Assembly (NCBI GenBank): GCA_031261385.1
Contig: JAISJS010000391.1
Coordinates: forward strand, 1-13,448
DNA: 13,448 bases
DNA from: Treponema sp.
GTDB lineage: Bacteria > Spirochaetota > Spirochaetia > Treponematales > Breznakiellaceae
Direction of reading: 5' to 3'
Shown here: positions 12,974 to 13,448 of the stretch, piece by piece
Layout: every line of letters starts with the position of its first letter
How positions within the stretch are numbered: position 1 is the stretch's first letter
The notes under the pieces: model-generated
The model's input: the letters and a program-made list of their open reading frames with translations, nothing else
What the model was told of the DNA's origin: nothing
Databases searched by the model: none
Translations under genes and position numbers: made by a program

Positions 12974-13120
12974 GGGGGATTCGAACTGGAGTACGCTGTT
13001 ATAATGCCAAGGCGTAAGCCTTGACGAAAAAAGCCGGTGCAGGACGCACCGGGCGTGCGCAGGCGGGTTGAAGGAGCAAACACGATGTTTGCGAACTGAA
13101 ACCGAATCCCCCCTGCTCCG
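12974..13120 (+). repeat. Family X copy 3 (X3): structured tRNA-end element
   Basis: Plus-strand copy of the X element. The end, CGAATCCCCCCTGCTCCG (13103-13120), is identical to the last 18 bases of tRNA-Ser(GCT) next door, and the start is an inverted T-arm, GGGGGATTCGAAC; the ends pair over 10 bp. Inside: GTACGC/GCGTGC closing AAGGC-GTAA-GCCTT (13009-13022) and CCGGTGC-AGGAC-GCACCGG (13034-13052); then GGTT/AACC closing GCAAAC-ACGAT-GTTTGC (13076-13092). The inside is close to X1, but the ends follow its own tRNA neighbour. A T-run follows. Confidence 0.85.
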
Positions 13121-13134
13121 GACTTTTTATTTTC

Positions 13135-13208
13135 GAGGTTGTAGCTCAGCTGGATAGAGCAGCAGATTGCGGATCTGCAGGTCGCACGTTCGAATCGTGT
13201 CAGCCTCA
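13135..13208 (+). tRNA. tRNA-Arg (GCG)
   Basis: Cloverleaf: acceptor GAGGTTG/CAGCCTC with A73, D-stem GCTC/GAGC, anticodon arm GCAGA-TTGCGGA-TCTGC, T-arm GCACG-TTCGAAT-CGTGT. Anticodon GCG reads CGC and CGU. The D-loop A and C35, both arginine identity elements, are present. Confidence 0.9.
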
Positions 13209-13258
13209 AATAGTTAATTTGATTATTTTCCATTTCAAGTTCCTGGATAAATGATCAT

Positions 13259-13448
13259 TTAGGGATAAATCAATGCCTTTTTTTGTTTCCCAATATAGCT
13301 GCTGATTGCGGCAGTCATATTACTAAAACGCAGCTCATAGAGAGCTGTTTCAAGCGGATTCATACCGGGAACACGGAGATGATTTTGTATACGGGTACGG
13401 TTAGCCAGACATGCCTGATGGAAAGCATCTTTAGGGACACCCTGTACT
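13259..13448 (-). CDS. C-terminal part of an unidentified protein (5' end outside window)
   Basis: On the minus strand the frame is open from the window edge to a TAA at 13259-13261, giving at least 62 residues, including 'NHLRVPGMNPLETALYELRF' and ending 'ISSYIGKQKKALIYP'. The sequence looks like ordinary coding DNA, with a helix-forming C-terminus, and faces tRNA-Arg convergently. I do not recognise the family. Confidence 0.55.
   Translation of the reverse strand, partial: VQGVPKDAFHQACLANRTRIQNHLRVPGMNPLETALYELRFSNMTAAISSYIGKQKKALIYP

Overview
The window looks like a spirochaete chromosome, most likely a gut Treponema of the termite-gut type. This is inferred from the gene content, the mid-range G+C and the style of the repeats; no marker gene here proves it. 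It opens inside the 3' end of a DUF2130 gene and closes inside an unidentified minus-strand gene.

Positions 1-8100 hold ordinary protein genes: a flavodoxin-fold (iron-sulfur flavoprotein-like) gene; a minus-strand operon of an orphan family-1 solute-binding protein, aroA (EPSP synthase) and a newly called 68-codon gene translationally coupled to aroA; a large TPR protein with a lectin-like N-terminal domain and a C-terminal Cys4+Cys4 zinc module; aroK (shikimate kinase) on the minus strand; and a PrsW-type membrane protease. Two shikimate-pathway genes thus lie about 4 kb apart. The solute-binding protein begins with two in-frame 14-residue repeats encoded by a 42-bp tandem repeat, and a degenerate relative of that repeat overlaps the GH43 stop codon about 4.2 kb away.

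Positions 8080-10400 hold initiator tRNA-Met with a good promoter, a cytoplasmic GH43 glycosidase with its own promoter, and a two-gene minus-strand operon: an unlisted 57-aa protein followed by a ferritin-like/VIT1 iron or manganese transporter.

Positions 10460-13210 are the striking part. Four serine tRNAs with different anticodons (CGA and GGA on the minus strand, TGA and GCT on the plus strand) and one tRNA-Arg(GCG) are packed around a decayed MFS transporter and a large inverted repeat. The spaces between the tRNAs hold three families of repeats that borrow tRNA ends. Family X (three copies) ends with the exact 3' end of the neighbouring tRNA-Ser, starts with an inverted copy of the T-arm, and folds into a multi-helix structure whose stems change on both sides between copies; several loops read AGGAN. 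Family Y (three copies and a tail) starts with a tRNA-Ser-like 5' end and has two covarying hairpins. Family Z (three 115-bp tandem units) follows tRNA-Ser(CGA), each unit ending in a worn copy of the tRNA 3' end, much like the rtT repeats behind E. coli tyrT. Transcribed, they would give a tRNA precursor studded with tRNA-mimicking structures. This is the best candidate here for an undescribed system.
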